The notes under the pieces were generated by a model. It saw only the letters and a list, made by a program, of their open reading frames with translations. It searched no databases and had not been told where the DNA came from. From Schistocephalus solidus (lineage: Eukaryota; Platyhelminthes; Cestoda; Diphyllobothriidea; Diphyllobothriidae): a stretch of DNA of 64,000 nt. The DNA is taken from positions 1 through 64,000 of the forward strand of contig WEDG01007248.1 of assembly GCA_017591395.1 (NCBI GenBank). The letters are read 5' to 3'. The stretch's first letter is position 1. Every line of letters begins with the position of its first letter. The position numbers and the translations under genes were made by a program. Shown here piece by piece: positions 25,651-35,812 of the stretch.

Positions 25651-26238
25651 ATGGTATCTTTCGATGTTGTCTCTCTTTTCACATCCATACCAATAGATTT
25701 GGCAAGGCGATACACAGAAGAATTACTGCAGTCTTATGACATGGATGTTTCTGTATCTGCCTTACTGGAACTCTTGGATCTATGCCTTAAAACGATTTTT
25801 TCCTTCTCACAAGGATACTACAAACAGCTAAAGGGAGCCCATATTAGTTCACTCATCTCCGGCTTTTTTGCTGAAGTAACTATGCAAAAATTACAAGCTA
25901 CAGCCTTACCACTAGTTAACCCCAAATTATGGGTTCGCTACGTGGATGACACGTTTGTTATCGTTAAAAAGGATCAACTAGAAAGGCTGCATATCATTAT
26001 AAACTCAACGGTACCAGGTATCACCTTCAAGCTTGAAAGAGAAATTGACAGTAAACTCCCGTTTCTTGACGTCCTCGTACAGCGAAAGACTGACGGGACA
26101 TTTCAAACATCGATTTACCGCAAGGAAGCTTATGCGCAAATTATCCTGCATTACCAGAGCAACCACCCTATTGCTCACAAGCGGAGTACTGTTAACAGCC
26201 TACTCAATCGAGCTAAAACGCACCGTTCTGATAATTAA
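25651..26238 (+). pseudogene. PLE family 2 RT catalytic part
   Basis: 195 codons carrying MVSFDVVSLFTSIP (first catalytic Asp region), ISGFFAEVTMQKL and the catalytic LWVRYVDDTFVIV box, followed by SKLPFLDVLVQRK and AHKRSTVNSLLNRAKTH. The two Asp of YVDD are intact. The frame ends before the endonuclease linker, whose WRTLPYIKNVSELI part lies in another frame near 26400. Confidence 0.9.
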
Positions 26239-26379
26239 CTCTACCAAAACGAACTCAGTTATTTATTCAAACTATTTTGCAGAAATGTTTATCCAAGAGA
26301 ATTTATACGTCGATGCATGAGACGACAGAAGTAAATAGAAAAAGGAAAAAACTAGGAACTAGATTGTTCCGGTCAAGCG

Positions 26380-26892
26380 CCCAAAGCAAAGAACTGGCGA
26401 ACACTTCCGTACATCAAGAACGTGTCCGAACTCATTGAAAGGCACCTGCGGAAACATCAAATCCAAGTGGCGCACAAACCAACGACTACACTTTGAAATC
26501 AGCTTGTACACCCTAAGGATAGGGTTGGCTATTTAGATAAAAAAAATTAAGTCGTTTAAAAGATACCATGTAACAGCTGCAATGCGGTGTACTCTGGTCA
26601 GACAGGAAAATCAGCCTCCACGCGCATACACGAACATCAATAGGCAGTAAGGAGGCGAGAACACTTGTCTCAAGTTGCCAGGCACACGCTAGAAACTGGA
26701 AACAAATTTGCCGGGGAAAAAACCCGCATTGTTGCCTCCTGTCCATCTAAGAAAGGCCGAGAATTTTTAGAGGCCATTTTCTCAGATAACTCATGCATCA
26801 ACCGACACATCGAATTGGACCGTGTGTACGGCTACCTGAAAGAAAGCGGGAAGAGGCGAGAGCCAATCCAAATGGAAATACACCCACAATGA
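26380..26892 (+). pseudogene. PLE family 2 GIY-YIG endonuclease remnant
   Basis: After the linker WRTLPYIKNVSEL there are stops, then CNAVYSGQTGKSASTRIHEH (about 26575-26640), which aligns with the GIY-YIG core CEANYVGETGKRLHTRMSEH of family 1. A further frame (26665-26892) carries the C-terminal part, ending KESGKRREPIQMEIHPQ. The nuclease would nick target DNA; here it is broken. Confidence 0.75.
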
Positions 26893-26970
26893 CAACAATT
26901 GGCAGGAATGACAAAGCGATATGGATTTTTCCGTCACGTGTTAAATTTGAACTGTTTTTGCACATTTACC

Positions 26971-27014
26971 ACAAGTCTGACGATGACCTAGGGTGCCAGA
27001 GTCGAAAATTTACA
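26971..27014 (+). ncRNA. Hammerhead-like motif in PLE family 2 tail
   Basis: CTGACGA at 26977-26983 matches the hammerhead core exactly. A short imperfect stem follows (GAC with GTC, plus a CT/AG pair across a bulge), then GAA, the self-complementary AATT, and T followed by ACAT, which pairs two bases with GT before the core. The homologous copy at 52127-52168 changes the stem to GAT/GTC and CTG/CAG while keeping GAA and AATT. Confidence 0.3.
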
Positions 27015-27092
27015 TAATAAAGTTACCTATTGTTTCCCAAAGAACGTCTTTGCTTCTTATTATATTTCTTGGGATGCCTTTCTTCCAATTGA

Positions 27093-27108
27093 TATATATA
27101 TATATATT
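27093..27108. repeat. (TA)n between two PLE tails
   Basis: Short TATATA run where the 3' end of PLE family 2 (plus) meets the 3' end of a family 1 copy (minus), tail to tail. Confidence 0.9.
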
Positions 27109-27183
27109 GCTAATTGAAGCAAAAATGCGCGTCCCCGGGCATAAATCGAAGAAGAGGCGATCACGGAACAATAGGGTTTAACA

Positions 27184-27230
27184 TCTGATCGTTTTCAAAA
27201 TCAAACAAGATTCCATCGTCGGAGGCGAGG
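27184..27230 (-). ncRNA. Hammerhead-like motif, PLE family 1 tail
   Basis: On the minus strand: CCT, CCGACGA, a 6-bp stem (GGAATC with GATTTT, loop TTGTTT), then GAA, AACGATC and AG. The two bases AG pair with CT of the flanking CCT. The ACGT run seen in the sister copy at 23097-23140 is broken here by an insertion, so this copy is probably inactive. Confidence 0.3.
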
Positions 27231-27554
27231 TATAGTACGGCGCCTTACAGTATTTATAGCTGAACATGTTGACTCTACAGCTATTGTAGCGATGCACGCG
27301 AAGTGGGGAGTATTGCTGTCCTGCTGATCATTGATTTTATTCTCCCTCGCCTCGTCTGGGGCTTGTACAGGGATGGCAGTATCATTGACCTCGTCTGCAT
27401 TGCCCGCGTTTGGTGTACCGGACCCGCATGTCTGTTTCTCGTCCCTCGTTTGAACTGTCCGTGCACGACTCGGTGGTTGCTGAGTCATTGCCGGTGTCCC
27501 GTTCCTATCGGGTTGGAGACGCTCATCATCGGTGTTTTCATGCGCAAACTAAGT

Positions 27555-28376
27555 TCACCTGCGTCCACGTTCATGCCTGGCCGGAGGTCTTTGCTGGTTT
27601 GCGTTCTCCGCGGTTATCCCCTCGAATGTGTTGGTGCGTGGCCTAGGTTCACTCAGGCATGTGTTCGGCTCGTTATGCGGTTGCTTGCGACCGCGAACAG
27701 CCTGACTTCTGCCTGCGATTCTGTTGATTGAGCCGCACTCGTAAGGCCTGGTAGGCCGCCGGGAGAATCGTACAACGGTTAATGGAAAAGAGGTACGGTG
27801 TGCCAGGGCTTCGAGCGTTTTCTCTGGCTGTTGGTCGATACCTCGGCCTAGGATTTTGGCGTCCTGGAAAGAAAAGTGTCCAGAGGCTGCACAGTGTTCC
27901 GCCACCAACGAGAGCTGATCCATCCTTCTTACGGCCCTTGCGTGCTCACTCATGCGGGTATGTAGTCGCTTACCGGTCTCTCCGACATAGTTCGCCTCAC
28001 AGGAACCGCACTGAACACGATAGACGACGTTCGCCGTTTCGCCGCGTGACAGGGGGCCTTTGGGTCTCATTACCAGACGTCTTATTGTCGCCTCAGGTTT
28101 GTGGGCGACGCCGATCCCCAGTGGTTGTAAGAGACGAGCAACAGCTTCAGATACGTTCTCGATATATGGTATTGCCCGCCACACTTTCGGTGGTTTTATC
28201 ACTGGTCGTATAACTTGCCTCGGTTGTCTGCTGCGTTCTATGAAGCTACGAGGATAACCGTTGGAGATGAACATTCGTTGAAGATAATGGAGCTCAGCTG
28301 CTTTGTCGCCTTTCTCGCTACAGTGAGTTTCCGCCCGTTTGTAAAGCGTCCGTACGCAGCTACGTTTGTGGCACAA
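27555..28376 (-). CDS. PLE family 1 RT C-terminus plus GIY-YIG endonuclease
   Basis: 273 codons, the longest intact PLE frame in the window. It opens with MCHKRSCVRTLYKRAETHCS (end of RT), the linker KVWRAIPYIENVSEAVARLL, and the nuclease core NVVYRVQCGSCEANYVGETG with the usual Y, Y and G residues and RLHTRMSEHARAVRR. It continues LVAEHCAASGHFSFQDAKIL, the conserved His/Glu-containing end of the domain, and then a basic tail (ARHERGRR). The start codon is internal to the element's polyprotein, so this is a fragment, not a free gene. A lost base near GHFSFQD and the altered ERTLEAL region suggest decay. Confidence 0.85.
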   Translation of the reverse strand: MCHKRSCVRTLYKRAETHCSEKGDKAAELHYLQRMFISNGYPRSFIERSRQPRQVIRPVIKPPKVWRAIPYIENVSEAVARLLQPLGIGVAHKPEATIRRLVMRPKGPLSRGETANVVYRVQCGSCEANYVGETGKRLHTRMSEHARAVRRMDQLSLVAEHCAASGHFSFQDAKILGRGIDQQPEKTLEALAHRTSFPLTVVRFSRRPTRPYECGSINRIAGRSQAVRGRKQPHNEPNTCLSEPRPRTNTFEGITAENANQQRPPARHERGRR

Positions 28377-28391
28377 TGGGTGGTTACTTTG

Positions 28392-28785
28392 TTAACTGAG
28401 GACCTGACGCGTGTTGGTGGCCTTTCTATATACCGTTGTTTTTAGGCTGCCGTCGGTCTTACGGTGGACATGGACGTCTAAGAACGCCATTTGACTGTTG
28501 GCCTCAGCCTCAATCGTGAACTGAATGTCCGGATAGATAGAGTTCAGGAGTGCGTGAAATTCGGTGACCGTTTCGCGCTTGAGAACGACGAAAGTATCGT
28601 CCACATACCGCACCCAAAATATTGGTCTGTGTTTCCTGAACACACGTGTCTCCAACTTTTGAAGGACCGCCTCAGCAATGAAACCAGACAGCGGCGAACC
28701 CATCGGAGTCCCTTTGATCTGTTCGTAGACCGTTCCCTCAAAAGTGAAGTAGGTTTTGAGGCAGAAAGTGAGCAGCTGGATGAGG
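28392..28785 (-). pseudogene. PLE family 1 RT fragment
   Basis: The fragment starts in the RT with LLTFCLKTYFTFEGTVYEQ (frame upstream of 28703), then MGSPLSGFIAEAVLQKLE and the catalytic FWVRYVDDTFVVLK box, and AFLDVHVHRKTDGS. It is 5' truncated. A frame change near 28380 separates it from the endonuclease frame. Confidence 0.85.
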
Positions 28786-28796
28786 TGCGCCCGTTG

Positions 28797-30029
28797 AGGC
28801 TGCGTACGGACGCTTTACAAACGGGCGGAAACTCACTGTAGCGAGAAATGCGACAAAGCAGCTGAGCTCCATTATCTTCAACGAATGTTTATCTCCAACG
28901 GTTATCCTCGTAGCTTCATAGAACGCAGCAGACAACCGAGGCAAGTTAAACGACCAGTGATAGAACCACCGAAAGTGTGGCGGGCAATACCATATATCGA
29001 GAACGTATCTGAAGCTGTTGCTCGTCTCTTACAACCACTGGGATCGGCGTCGCCCACAAACCTGAGGCGACAATAAGACGTCTGGTAATGAGACCCAAGG
29101 CCCCCTGTCACGCGGCGAAACGGCGAACGTCGTCTATCGTGTTCAGTGCGGTTCCTGTGAGGCGAACTATGTCGGAGAGACCGGTAAGCGACTACATACC
29201 CGCATGAGTGAGCACGCAAGGGCCGTAAGAAGGATGGATCAGCTCTCGTTGGTGGCGGAACACTGTGCAGCCTCTGGACACACTTTTTCTTTCCAGGACG
29301 CCAAAATCCTAGGCCGAGGTATCGACCGAACAGCCAGAGAAACGCTCGAAGCCTGGCACACCGTACCTTTTTCCATTAACCGTTGTACGATTCTCCCGGC
29401 GGCCTACCAGGCCTTACGAGTGCGGCTCAATCAACAGAATCGCAGGCAAGAAGTCAGACTGTTCGCGGTCGCAAGCAACCGCATAACGAGCCAGAACACA
29501 TGCCTGGAGTGAACCTAGGCCACGCACCAACACATTCGAGGGATAACCGCGGAGAACGCAAACCAGCAAGACCTCCGGCCAGGCATGAACGTGGACGCAG
29601 GTGAACTTAGTTTGCGCACGAAAAACTGATGATGAGCGTCTCCAACCCGATAGGAACGGAGACACCGGCAATGACTCAGCAACCACCGATGAGCCGTGCA
29701 CGGACAGATTCAAACGAGGGACGAGAAACAGACATGCGGGTCCGGTACAACAAACGCGGGCAATGCTGATGAGGTCAATGACACTTGCCATCCCCGACAC
29801 AGCCCCAGGCGAGGCGAGGGAGAAAAAAAATCAATGATCAGCAGGACAGCAACTAACTCCCCCACCCCCCTGCAGTGCATCCTGCACAAATAGCTGTAGA
29901 GCCAGCATGTTCAGAACCCATAAATACTGTGAGGCGCCGTACTGAACCTACCTCCGACGATGGAATCTTGTTTGATTTTGAAACTTCAGGATATTAAACC
30001 TATTGTTCCCGTGATCGCCTCTTCTTCTG
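28797..30029 (+). mobile_element. PLE family 1 copy, plus arm of palindrome
   Basis: Starts abruptly in the RT C-terminus (CGTACGGACGC, 28802) and runs through linker, GIY-YIG core and tail to a pLTR. Frames: 28885-29076 (MFISNGYPRSFIERSRQ), then NYVGETGKRLHTRMSEHARA (about 29166-29225) and 29204-29512 with LVAEHCAASGHTFSFQDAK. Here the GHTFSFQ motif keeps the Thr lost in the minus arm, so the two arms have drifted apart independently. Confidence 0.85.
29951..29990 (+). ncRNA. Hammerhead-like motif, PLE family 1 tail
   Basis: CCT, CCGACGA, extra T, stem GGAATC/GATTTT with loop TTGTTT, GAA, ACTT, C and AGG. CCT and AGG give a 3-bp stem I. The stem III run is ACTT instead of ACGT, so dimer pairing would be weakened. 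Confidence 0.35.
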
Positions 30030-30046
30030 ATATCTATATATATAAT
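30030..30046. repeat. (TA)n at PLE palindrome outer end
   Basis: TATATATATAA run closing the plus arm; with the (TA)n at 27093-27108 it brackets the whole palindrome. Confidence 0.85.
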
Positions 30047-30120
30047 AGAAGATGCGCGTTACCGGGAATAAATGAAAAGAAAGGCAATCACGGGAACCTT
30101 ATTTATATTGTCCTACAATA
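30047..30120 (-). mobile_element. PLE pLTR fragment, inverted
   Basis: AGAAGATGCGCGTTACCGGG followed by ATCACGGGAAC and TATTGTCCT matches the pLTR at 23030-23105. It is a short piece of another copy in minus orientation, next to (TA)n, and stops before the hammerhead-like core. Confidence 0.75.
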
Positions 30121-30667
30121 TAAACATGGGCATTTTATTGCACAGTTGATTTCATAATGGTAACATTATTATTGGATGGTTGTATGGAGCATAGAATAAA
30201 AACTCCTCAGTGTGTAACCTAACTCCTGCAAAATTGTCAAAGTTTACAAAAGATAATTTATCACTCGCAAACTGATAACAGCATATGTGCCAAAGCTTTT
30301 AAATAACTACATAATTTCAATTGTATTTAAATTTGTTTATCAAAGTTGCATTGCATTGTTTAGAAATACTAGCGCTGTTGGAAAAGCGGCAAATTCTAAA
30401 ACGTACAAAATTTCCATTACTGAGTAAGATTACGTTTAAAATTTACACAAAGCCTTTCTATGCAAAACAAACCGAGTAAACATATCAGCGAAAGTAAAAT
30501 TATGGGTATTTTGCACTAAAGGTGACTGTTTACAGTTGACAACCTCTCGATTATAGATTCCAACACGGTTCAATGAGAATGGACTTTTTGTCCGTTTCTA
30601 GATTGTTTGATATGCTTTTGCGTAAAGCAAACACGTTTTTCATTTGACCAAATTGTGAAAATCTTGG
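30121..30667. other. No gene recognised
   Basis: AT-rich DNA without recognisable frames or repeats. Confidence 0.55.
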
Positions 30668-30750
30668 TGGTCTCAGTGGGATTCAAACCCACGCCAGCAA
30701 TGGGAAGGCTTTAGTACAGCCAACGCTCTAGCCAACTGAGCAACGAGGCC
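30668..30750 (-). tRNA. tRNA-like sequence, tRNA gene or tRNA-derived repeat
   Basis: On the minus strand: acceptor GGCCTCG against TGAGACC (one mismatch), D stem GCTC/GAGC with AGTTGGCTA loop, an anticodon hairpin GGCT/AGCC, a long variable segment, and a perfect T stem GTGGG/CCCAC with TTTGAAT loop. The loop would read ACT, which is unusual. Flanking bases downstream are shared with the second copy 300 bp away, favouring a tRNA-derived repeat. Confidence 0.4.
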
Positions 30751-30970
30751 TCACCGGGAGCCGTGACTTTAATAACACTTGCTTAAGGTACCCACCCATC
30801 CTACTGCAAACGTATGGAATCCACCAATTCTGATACAGCAAGCTGGCTGCCCAAGCAGGATTTCCTGAGCAATCAGTCTACAATCAGCCAGATGACTACC
30901 AGGCACAATTAATTAGTAAAGGCTTTTGCAGATTTGAATAATTCCTTTGACCCACTTATGCAAACCTCGG

Positions 30971-31056
30971 CGGCCTCGGTGGGATTCAAAACCCACAACA
31001 GCAGGGGGAAGGCTTTAGTTAAAGCCAATGCTCTAGCCAACTGGAGCCACGAGGCC
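30971..31056 (-). tRNA. Second tRNA-like sequence
   Basis: Same structure as the copy at 30668-30750 but with a perfect 7-bp acceptor stem (GGCCTCG/CGAGGCC) and a perfect T stem. Single-base insertions enlarge the D arm (GGCTCCAG), the anticodon loop and the T loop (TTTTGAAT), so it would fold poorly as a tRNA. Probably a pseudogene or repeat head. Confidence 0.4.
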
Positions 31057-34000
31057 CCACCGTGAGTGTAGTCTAGCTTTTTAAATATAAAAGATGGGAC
31101 TTTCACACATTGTTTTCAGGTAGTATGAATTAAAGGTTTTACAAGCAGTGAAAATGATTCAAGTCAGACCAAATACTTAGGTGGCAATGTTTTTGTTAAA
31201 CGCTCCTAACTGGAAAGCATCATTTACCCAAAGTTTCAGTGGAACTGGGTGCTAATCGATGGGGCATTATTTTTGAAAGTAATCGCTATTGCGGTATGAA
31301 TTATTGTTTTTATGAGCTTTCTTCCCAACCAGACCTTTTGTTAAAACGAAGTAAGTTGGCGTTAGTGAATCAAGTCCCACCTAATCATTCAGGCTGAAAA
31401 CAAACGATCGGCTTTCAAATGTATAGATGGACTTCTTTTATTAGACTTGGCTTAATTGTTAAAGCACATCCGCTCAGTCTTTGAAACTTCCGACCTGGGA
31501 TATTTTCCCTTAAGTAACTTTTCTACATTTTATTAAACAGCCCGAGACATAGCCATTGTGTAGGCACATTCGCCTTCGTGACTTCATCAAAAGCACTTTG
31601 AGCAGCGCAAGGCCTGTGAGCTAAATTTAGTTTCACTCTTAAGTAACACACATTTCACTGGCGGATATTCTTTGAGCGAAGTCTAACTGACGACACTGCA
31701 AATGGGTTGACTTGGCAACGTTGTGTCTGTTTTTCTAAGCATAATTTTCTACTCAACTTAAACTAGTAACTACATAAATCTGCCTCGCGTCTGACAGCTA
31801 GTATCAGTATCAGTATATTTGAGGGAGATGTAGGTGAGTCACTTTTGAATTCCCTATTTGAACATGCGAGTTGTGGTATCAAAAAATAGTATCTCGATAT
31901 GTTGGCGAGGCCAACATAGTTGAAAAAGAGCAGACCGTAAAAAAATACTCCCGGTGATATTTAGGAGAAAAAATCTGTCGCCCTTGGGGAGGTCCAACGG
32001 TGGGCGTTGCGAATCAGCCAGATGCTCCCTTGCTGATTGCAGAGTCCGTTGAGGGATTTCAAAGGCGGAAATATATATCCAGATCATCCTCGGTCCATTG
32101 CGGTTCGAACCAAGGGAGAACGTTCATACACCTCATGGACGACGGCCGCCAGGTCCAGCTGATGCGAACACTCACGGTGTCACCAAGCTGGGCAAATAAT
32201 TAAGCAGCGAAGACCTCGAAGACCCCAGCATGGGAATTATGGGAGAGTGCAAGACCTCAAACTAAAATAACAAACATACAGAAATGTTACTTACATATAG
32301 CTAGTAGTATCGACAGTTTAAACGGATAAATTTATTCCATGCACTATATTAAAACAAATTATCCAAGAAAACCTATTGTTCTGTTTGTTGTTAACCAACT
32401 AGTAGAATGTTAATCATGAGCTTTGTTAAATGTTAAGGCTGCTTATGATATCCACCCTTTTACCGCCAGCTGGGCAATGCGGTGACCGTTTCTAGTTCCT
32501 CTGCCTTGTCTCCCATCCCCACCCCTTAATCTGCCATCGTCAAACCCCGACGCTCCCACGTTCCATCTCGGGTTGCTTCTTCGTTGAGCATTAATTCAGA
32601 AGACTTACCTCCTAGAAGCTACTACTGTACGTATTTAGGGTTCCTTCACGTTAGGCGACCATCTGTGTGTGTGCTTGCCAATTGTTCAATGAGACACGGA
32701 AATGAAAAATGCTAGGATGAGGACAAATTTCCATTTTCCGACCCTTAACCCCATCATTTAGCCCTGCCCAAATCCTTAAACCTGACTCCAAGCTTTCCCA
32801 TAGCCTTCCCCTTAGCTATATATCTTGTCTCCCTTTAATTTAGCCTGAGCCAACGTCTGTTAGAGTGAAAGCCCCTATTCCCGTTTCTCCGGATACATAA
32901 GTTTCTGTTCGAATAAGCCAGACGGCTGGTGCGTTCTTTTTTGCAATTAAAGGTGTGCTTATCTTAAGCAAAGACATGTCAAAAATTTGCCCAGATGAAT
33001 GCCAATCAGCAGGGCCCAGACAGTTTTTAGATTGACAGGCAACTGGTACGATTTCGAGGATGAAAGAGGGATCTAAAGCAAATGTTTGCGTTTCCGGTGG
33101 AAATTGCTTATGTGCTCCCTCACCCCAATTCCCGCAACAGGACAGAGACAGATACGACCCCAGCTATAGTAGAGGTAGCAGTGGAGGTAATTAAATTTAG
33201 GATACCTTTTCCCGTGTCCTATCTCAACCATCAACCAACCCTAGCTGCAATCCTAACCTTAATCTTGCCTTAATCGCAACTCTAACCGTAGCCCTAACTC
33301 TTAAATCTTAACCCTTACTCTAATTTCTCTGCAGTTTTACCTTAAACCTATCGTACTATGGGCGGTACCACTCCTCATGTCCAGTCGTAAGTCATACAAG
33401 CAATTCCTACAACAAAATGGATCAAATCTTTGAACAAGCCTTGAGACATGAAAGACAATATTTACGTGGGACTGAAGGCACTAAAGCCTGGTGCTTTGTG
33501 CATACAATGTGCTATGCCATCGTTTGGTTGACTTCTTCCCCTCCAAGTTCCTAGAACACGTCCAAGCTAGACCAGCTTCTTAGGTAATATAGTTGTCACA
33601 GTATTTTGCCAATCGTGAGGACTTAATAATGAATACTTTAAGAACCACCTTCCACTCGTCCATGTCATTTGGAAAACGTATTATTTGGAGAATCAAAAAA
33701 TATTATTTTTAATATTTTCTTAATTAGCTAGTTGAAATTTAAACTTCAGTGTACGTTCCCTACCTCCAAACTAAGCCCTTGTATTTCAATGTGTTTCTAC
33801 TTTCCTGTCCTGTGAAGGTGTCGGAACATAAACTATTTCTACCACTTTACCTTACATGGTTGCTGATCTTTCTTTTGAAGAATTATGTTAGGAAGGCAAT
33901 AAAAAAGACTAGGGCATGTTGACTTGTCCTTGTAAATAGTTGAGAATATTCTTTCTATTTACAGTAGTCTTTGACTCATCGTTTTCTGAAAGTGACTTCG

Positions 34001-34309
34001 GTTCATCTTTGAGTTACTGGGTGTGCTTATTTTGCGCAAAAAGTGACAAAAAAGTTTACGGGGACGTGAATTTGATTTAGTGTGCTACAAACGGCCATTG
34101 CAATAACATTTTCTCAAGAGCTTGCGCGTTGGGAGACTTTTGTCGACGACCGAATATTCTGAAGACGAGGAAGCTGAACTGAAAACTCAATCGAGCCAGT
34201 AGAATACTGTTCATGTTCCCTCTTTTTACTAGTCATTCAATCACTTTCCATAGCAGGAAGACAGGAGGAGCTGCTATAGAGTTCCACATTAAGGTAGGAA
34301 TGCTTTGTA
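31057..34309. other. No gene recognised
   Basis: A GC-richer patch at 31850-32250 contains GGTTCGAACCA (32103), which resembles a pol III B box, but no complete tRNA fold was found. The open frames here (31854-32087, 32000-32203, 33082-33273) have no recognisable motif. The remainder is AT-rich. Confidence 0.4.
33225..33350 (+). repeat. Degenerate telomere-type (CCTAA) tract
   Basis: An irregular series of CAACCCTAG, CCTAACCTTAA, CTCTAACCG and CCCTAACTCTTAA words. Flatworm telomeres are TTAGGG repeats; this looks like an old interstitial tract or repeat-internal sequence. The G-rich counterpart lies inside the MITE at 34310-34625. Confidence 0.5.
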
Positions 34310-34625
34310 TGGTCGCCTTAACAGGAAATTGGAATAGAAACCGTCCACACTACATCAGGCTTCACGTCAACATCCAGGGAAATTAGATGTGGGTTAAAGG
34401 TGAGGGTAAGGGTCCAGTTTAGTGTTTAGATTAGAGTTGGGGTGGGGGTCAGGATTAAGCTAAGGGTTAACGTTTTGGTTCATGGTTAGTCTAGGATAGA
34501 AGTTAAGGGAAACGATAACATTAAGGTTAGAGTTTAATGTCATGTAATTCCTGAAATTTACTGCAAGGCCATATATTTTAAGTGAACGTGGTGGTTCATA
34601 TTCGCGCATCCTGTTTAGGCGACCA
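34310..34625. mobile_element. MITE with 16-bp terminal inverted repeats and TA duplication
   Basis: Begins TGGTCGCCTTAACAGG and ends CCTGTTTAGGCGACCA, an inverted pair with one mismatch, flanked on both sides by TA (34308-34309 and 34626-34627). About 316 bp, non-coding, with a core of GGGTTA-like words (GTGGGTTAAAGG, AAGGGTTAACG). The TA duplication fits a Tc1/mariner-type non-autonomous element. Confidence 0.75.
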
Positions 34626-35716
34626 TAGAAGGCATTCATAACCAGAGAAGCATTGGTAAGCTTAGTGACATATTCTATCAGAAAATATTTATCCGGTTAT
34701 TATTGACTCTCCTGTTGATAATGATTACCGCCTATTCACCAAATCTGTCTCTCTGACTTAGTTTACAACACCTGTACTTTTTACTCAAGTAGGGTTTAAG
34801 GAAGTAGAGGAACCAAGATTTGGTGTTGGTTTGGCTAGGATAATCTGGACATCTGGATTGTTTCGTCTTCTTTTTCGAATAGATCCATTCATTAGAGCAT
34901 CGTTAACCAGCCAGGTTACGGGATATACTTTACCTTTGCACTTTATAGCTCAGTCTAGCTCCCTTGCAGGCAGTTTCATGCAGACCAGTAATGCTGCAAA
35001 GAGCAGCACCGAAGTGGGCAAGCAAGACTGAAATGATGATTTCTTGTTTTCTAGTCATCATCAGTCAGTAACACCTAAGACCTGGTTAAGATAATCTGGG
35101 ATTTCAGTTCTGAGTCTGATTATTAAAGTGCTACCTTCACTGCTCTACAATTTAGCCACGAGAGTAGTATCCTTTCAGAAGAGAAATTTCCATCACAGAC
35201 CCATGAGTGTCGTCATGATCTATTCTTGGGGAGGTATCTGTCTACATTCAGGTTCCCATTTTTATTAGATAAGCGGTTTCACTTTTCATCAATAAATATA
35301 GCCCCCTGGTAAGGTTGCTTGTAAAATGATTCTTTCCTTAATTTTTTCTTCAATGAATAGTTTTTATATCTCTGTATTATTTGGAGATACTGAGTGCAAA
35401 CTGTGTGTTTTGTCAGCAAGGGTAACAGCCATTCGGATACCAGCCTGCATGTATCATCAGCACATGCTTTAAGGCATTGATAGTTTTAATGCCTTAAGGG
35501 AACAAAATATTCTCATTGTCCAAGTAAACGTTTTTAAGAGACTATTAGGTTTTGCAACGGGTTTGCGATTCAGCACTGATTTCTGAAGGATCTTCTCTGT
35601 AATTTTTAAATCTGCTTCTGCAGAAATTTAATAAAAACGGTTCGAAGGGCAAAATCATTTAACAAGCACCCGTGGTTGGGTGAATTAGCGAAATTAATGG
35701 GGTTCATACGACGGAA
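34626..35716. other. No gene recognised
   Basis: AT-rich DNA. The 66-codon frame at 34831-35031 has no recognisable motif. Confidence 0.5.
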
Positions 35717-35812
35717 TAAGGAGGAGGAGTAGGAGGAGGAGGAGGAGGAGGAGGAGGAGGAGGAGGAGGAGGAGGAGGAGGAGGAGGAGGAGGAGGAGGA
35801 GGAGGAGAAGGA
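35717..35812 (+). repeat. (GGA)n microsatellite
   Basis: Nearly pure GGA/AGG trinucleotide run of about 95 bp with an interruption (GTAGG) near its start. Confidence 0.95.

Larger units (their letters stand above)
24695..27092 (+). mobile_element. PLE family 2, nearly full-length, degenerate
   Basis: A second Penelope-like family on the plus strand, clearly different from family 1 in protein sequence. It runs from an N-terminal domain through RT and a GIY-YIG remnant to a 3' UTR whose sequence recurs at 51693-52213. It ends at (TA)n. Coding parts are listed separately; frameshifts or stops separate them. Confidence 0.85.
27109..28790 (-). mobile_element. PLE family 1 copy, minus arm of palindrome
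   Basis: A 5'-truncated PLE that begins inside the RT domain at about 28790 and ends in a pLTR with hammerhead-like motif (27184-27227) and (TA)n. Its 27112-28348 portion is mirrored by 28797-30045. Codons are GC-richer than the surrounding DNA. Confidence 0.85.

Noticed and set aside
27303..28257. Plus-strand ORFs opposite the PLE endonuclease
   Set aside because: They are antisense shadows of the GC-rich PLE frames on the minus strand.
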